A DNA stretch of 34,349 nt from a virus. Location: positions 1-34,349 of IMG/VR virus record IMGVR_UViG_3300008110_001617. One strand, 5' to 3'. Made by a program: the position numbers and the translations under genes. Shown one piece after another: positions 33,796-34,349 of this stretch (position 1 is the first letter of the stretch; every line of letters begins with the position of its first letter). The notes under the pieces are model-generated. The model was not told the DNA's origin. It made no database searches and saw only the letters and a program-made list of their open reading frames with translations.

Positions 33796-33824
33796 GTCTA
33801 TAAGACTTGTCTGCACTTTTGCAA
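33796..33824 (-). promoter_or_regulatory. Promoter with spacer-embedded operator word for 33498 gene
   Basis: On the minus strand TTGCAA (33824-33819), spacer AAGTGCAGACAAGTCT (16), TATAGA (33802-33797). The AAGTGCAG start of the spacer equals that of 33022's promoter. Confidence 0.6.
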
Positions 33825-33829
33825 GTCGT

Positions 33830-34140
33830 GTCGTGTAGATTTTTTGTCATAGCCTTGACATGAATAGTTAGATTCTTTCTAGATTTTTTTATAGTCTCAA
33901 GTTATAAGTTACTTGAAGAAAGCTTTGAGTAACTTACTCAAAAGTAACAACTTAGTTTGTTGATCTTTCTATATAAGTTCAAGACTATATGTGTTAGTCA
34001 TGACTAAGTTTTTATTATCTATATTTTATTTATAAATATTTTTTATAATAAAGAGATCTTTAGTTTGTAGATTTTTCTGCATTTTTTATACAAATAAATA
34101 ATAATAATTAGGTGGCATTAGGAATAGTCGTAGATATTTT
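33830..34140. other. AT-rich, dyad-rich gene-free region, origin candidate
   Basis: More than 300 bases without a plausible gene. It contains the palindrome TTAGTCATGACTAA (33994-34007), repeated AAGTTACTT / AGTAACTTACT words around 33901-33950, an imperfect dyad of ATAGTCT near 33891 and 33980, and then about 110 bases of almost pure A/T up to 34110. This is the usual look of an unwinding element at an origin, but also of a regulatory gap. Confidence 0.4.
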
Positions 34141-34189
34141 TTGGATCAGTTAAAGCGGAATACGGGGGGTAAAAAATATGCGGAACCGC

Positions 34190-34253
34190 AAGAAAAAATA
34201 CCCCGGAACGATTTTTGAAAAAGCCAAAAACATACCGTACCCTTCTCCGGGGT
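34190..34253 (-). terminator. Candidate terminator at the right edge, minus strand
   Basis: ACCCCGGA (34253-34246 on minus) pairs with TCCGGGGT (34207-34200) around a 38-base loop with an inner TTTTTG/CAAAAA stem, then TATTTTTTCT. The long loop lowers confidence. Confidence 0.4.
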
Positions 34254-34303
34254 CAAAATCAAAATATGGAAAGGTTCATATTTTCGTCATCATCGTACAA
34301 GAT

Positions 34304-34349
34304 CTACTGTCCTCCTTTAAATTCATCTTCTTCGTACTGCCGTACAATT
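34304..34349 (-). CDS. Possible C-terminal end of a gene beyond the right edge
   Basis: On the minus strand the frame from the edge reads IVRQYEEDEFKGGQ and a stop at 34304-34306. It is acidic and coding-like, and followed by a possible terminator, but only 14 residues are visible. Confidence 0.25.
   Translation of the reverse strand, partial: IVRQYEEDEFKGGQ

Larger units (their letters stand above)
10859..34175. repeat. Dispersed GGGGTAAAAA element (about 27 copies)
   Basis: Forward copies: 10859, 13287, 15414, 17674 (variant), 17700, 21902, 22630, 22856 (variant), 24331, 25825, 26658, 27324, 27638, 28204, 30285, 31056, 31626 (variant) and 34166. Reverse copies: 12920, 12968, 18228, 19879, 21926, 24114, 24785, 29091 (variant) and 29619. 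Many carry an AT-rich extension, TATATAGAAGRGGGGTAAAA. None occurs in the first 10.8 kb. Nearly all are between genes. Confidence 0.85.

Noticed and set aside
1-34349. CRISPR array, tRNA genes, integrase or transposase
   Set aside because: Read for on both strands; the direct repeats found are short and irregularly spaced, no cloverleaf was found and no recombinase catalytic motif is present.

Overview
The window looks like part of the genome of a double-stranded DNA tailed phage that infects an actinobacterium of moderate to low GC content. The actinobacterial signs are a WhiB-type iron-sulfur regulator, two DUF3039-like proteins, a DUF7455-like zinc ribbon and a FmdB-like ribbon. The phage signs are very dense, overlapping short genes, a structural protein running off the left edge, a lysis cassette near the right end, and phage-type nucleotide genes. 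A freshwater actinobacterial host would fit the composition, but that is inference. I see no tRNA, rRNA, CRISPR array or transposase.

Layout. (1) 1-10090 is mostly on the minus strand. From left to right it holds a structural protein, two small proteins, an ABC-ATPase/GNAT fusion (COG2401-like), a plus-strand pair led by a phage S-adenosylmethionine decarboxylase, three zinc-ribbon proteins, a beta-propeller glycosidase/phosphorylase-like protein, a methyltransferase, dCMP deaminase, a membrane protein with a Lys/Ala tail, FmdB, WhiB and a class II ribonucleotide reductase (NrdJ). (2) 10123-14606 is on the plus strand: a glycosyltransferase, a run of small coupled genes, a small holin-like membrane protein and a terminase-small-subunit-like protein. 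(3) 14.6-18.1 kb is a repeat-rich zone. It contains an 804-bp gene-free block between 16-bp direct repeats, and most copies of a dispersed GGAA-box repeat. The genes here are a MSMEG_6728-like DNA glycosylase, a DUF1281/Api92-like protein and unknowns. (4) 18.3-21.8 kb encodes a MoxR-type AAA ATPase and a von Willebrand A protein with an HExxH motif, resembling CobS/CobT pairs. (5) 22-31.6 kb is a region of very small plus-strand genes, many with their own promoter, leader and GAAA-loop terminator, and including a proteasome/HslV-like Ntn hydrolase. (6) 31.45-32.96 kb looks like a lysis cassette: small membrane protein, transglycosylase-like lysin and peptidoglycan-binding protein. (7) 33-33.75 kb has two minus-strand genes, followed by about 500 bp of AT-rich, dyad-rich DNA without a convincing gene.

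How it fits together. dCMP deaminase and NrdJ would supply deoxynucleotides, WhiB and the zinc ribbons may act on host transcription, and the lysin cassette ends the cycle. Three repeat systems overlay the genes: a 12-bp operator-like word (GTCAGGGAAGTA) in the -35/-10 spacer of at least eight promoters and, inverted, in a ninth upstream of the lysin; a GGGGTAAAAA element in about 27 copies, nearly all intergenic; and the GGAA-box family in about 20 copies. The most surprising gene-level observation is that the NrdJ reading frame is clean but lacks the roughly 50-residue segment that carries the thiyl-radical cysteine of this family. All family assignments come from reading the sequence; no database search was run.
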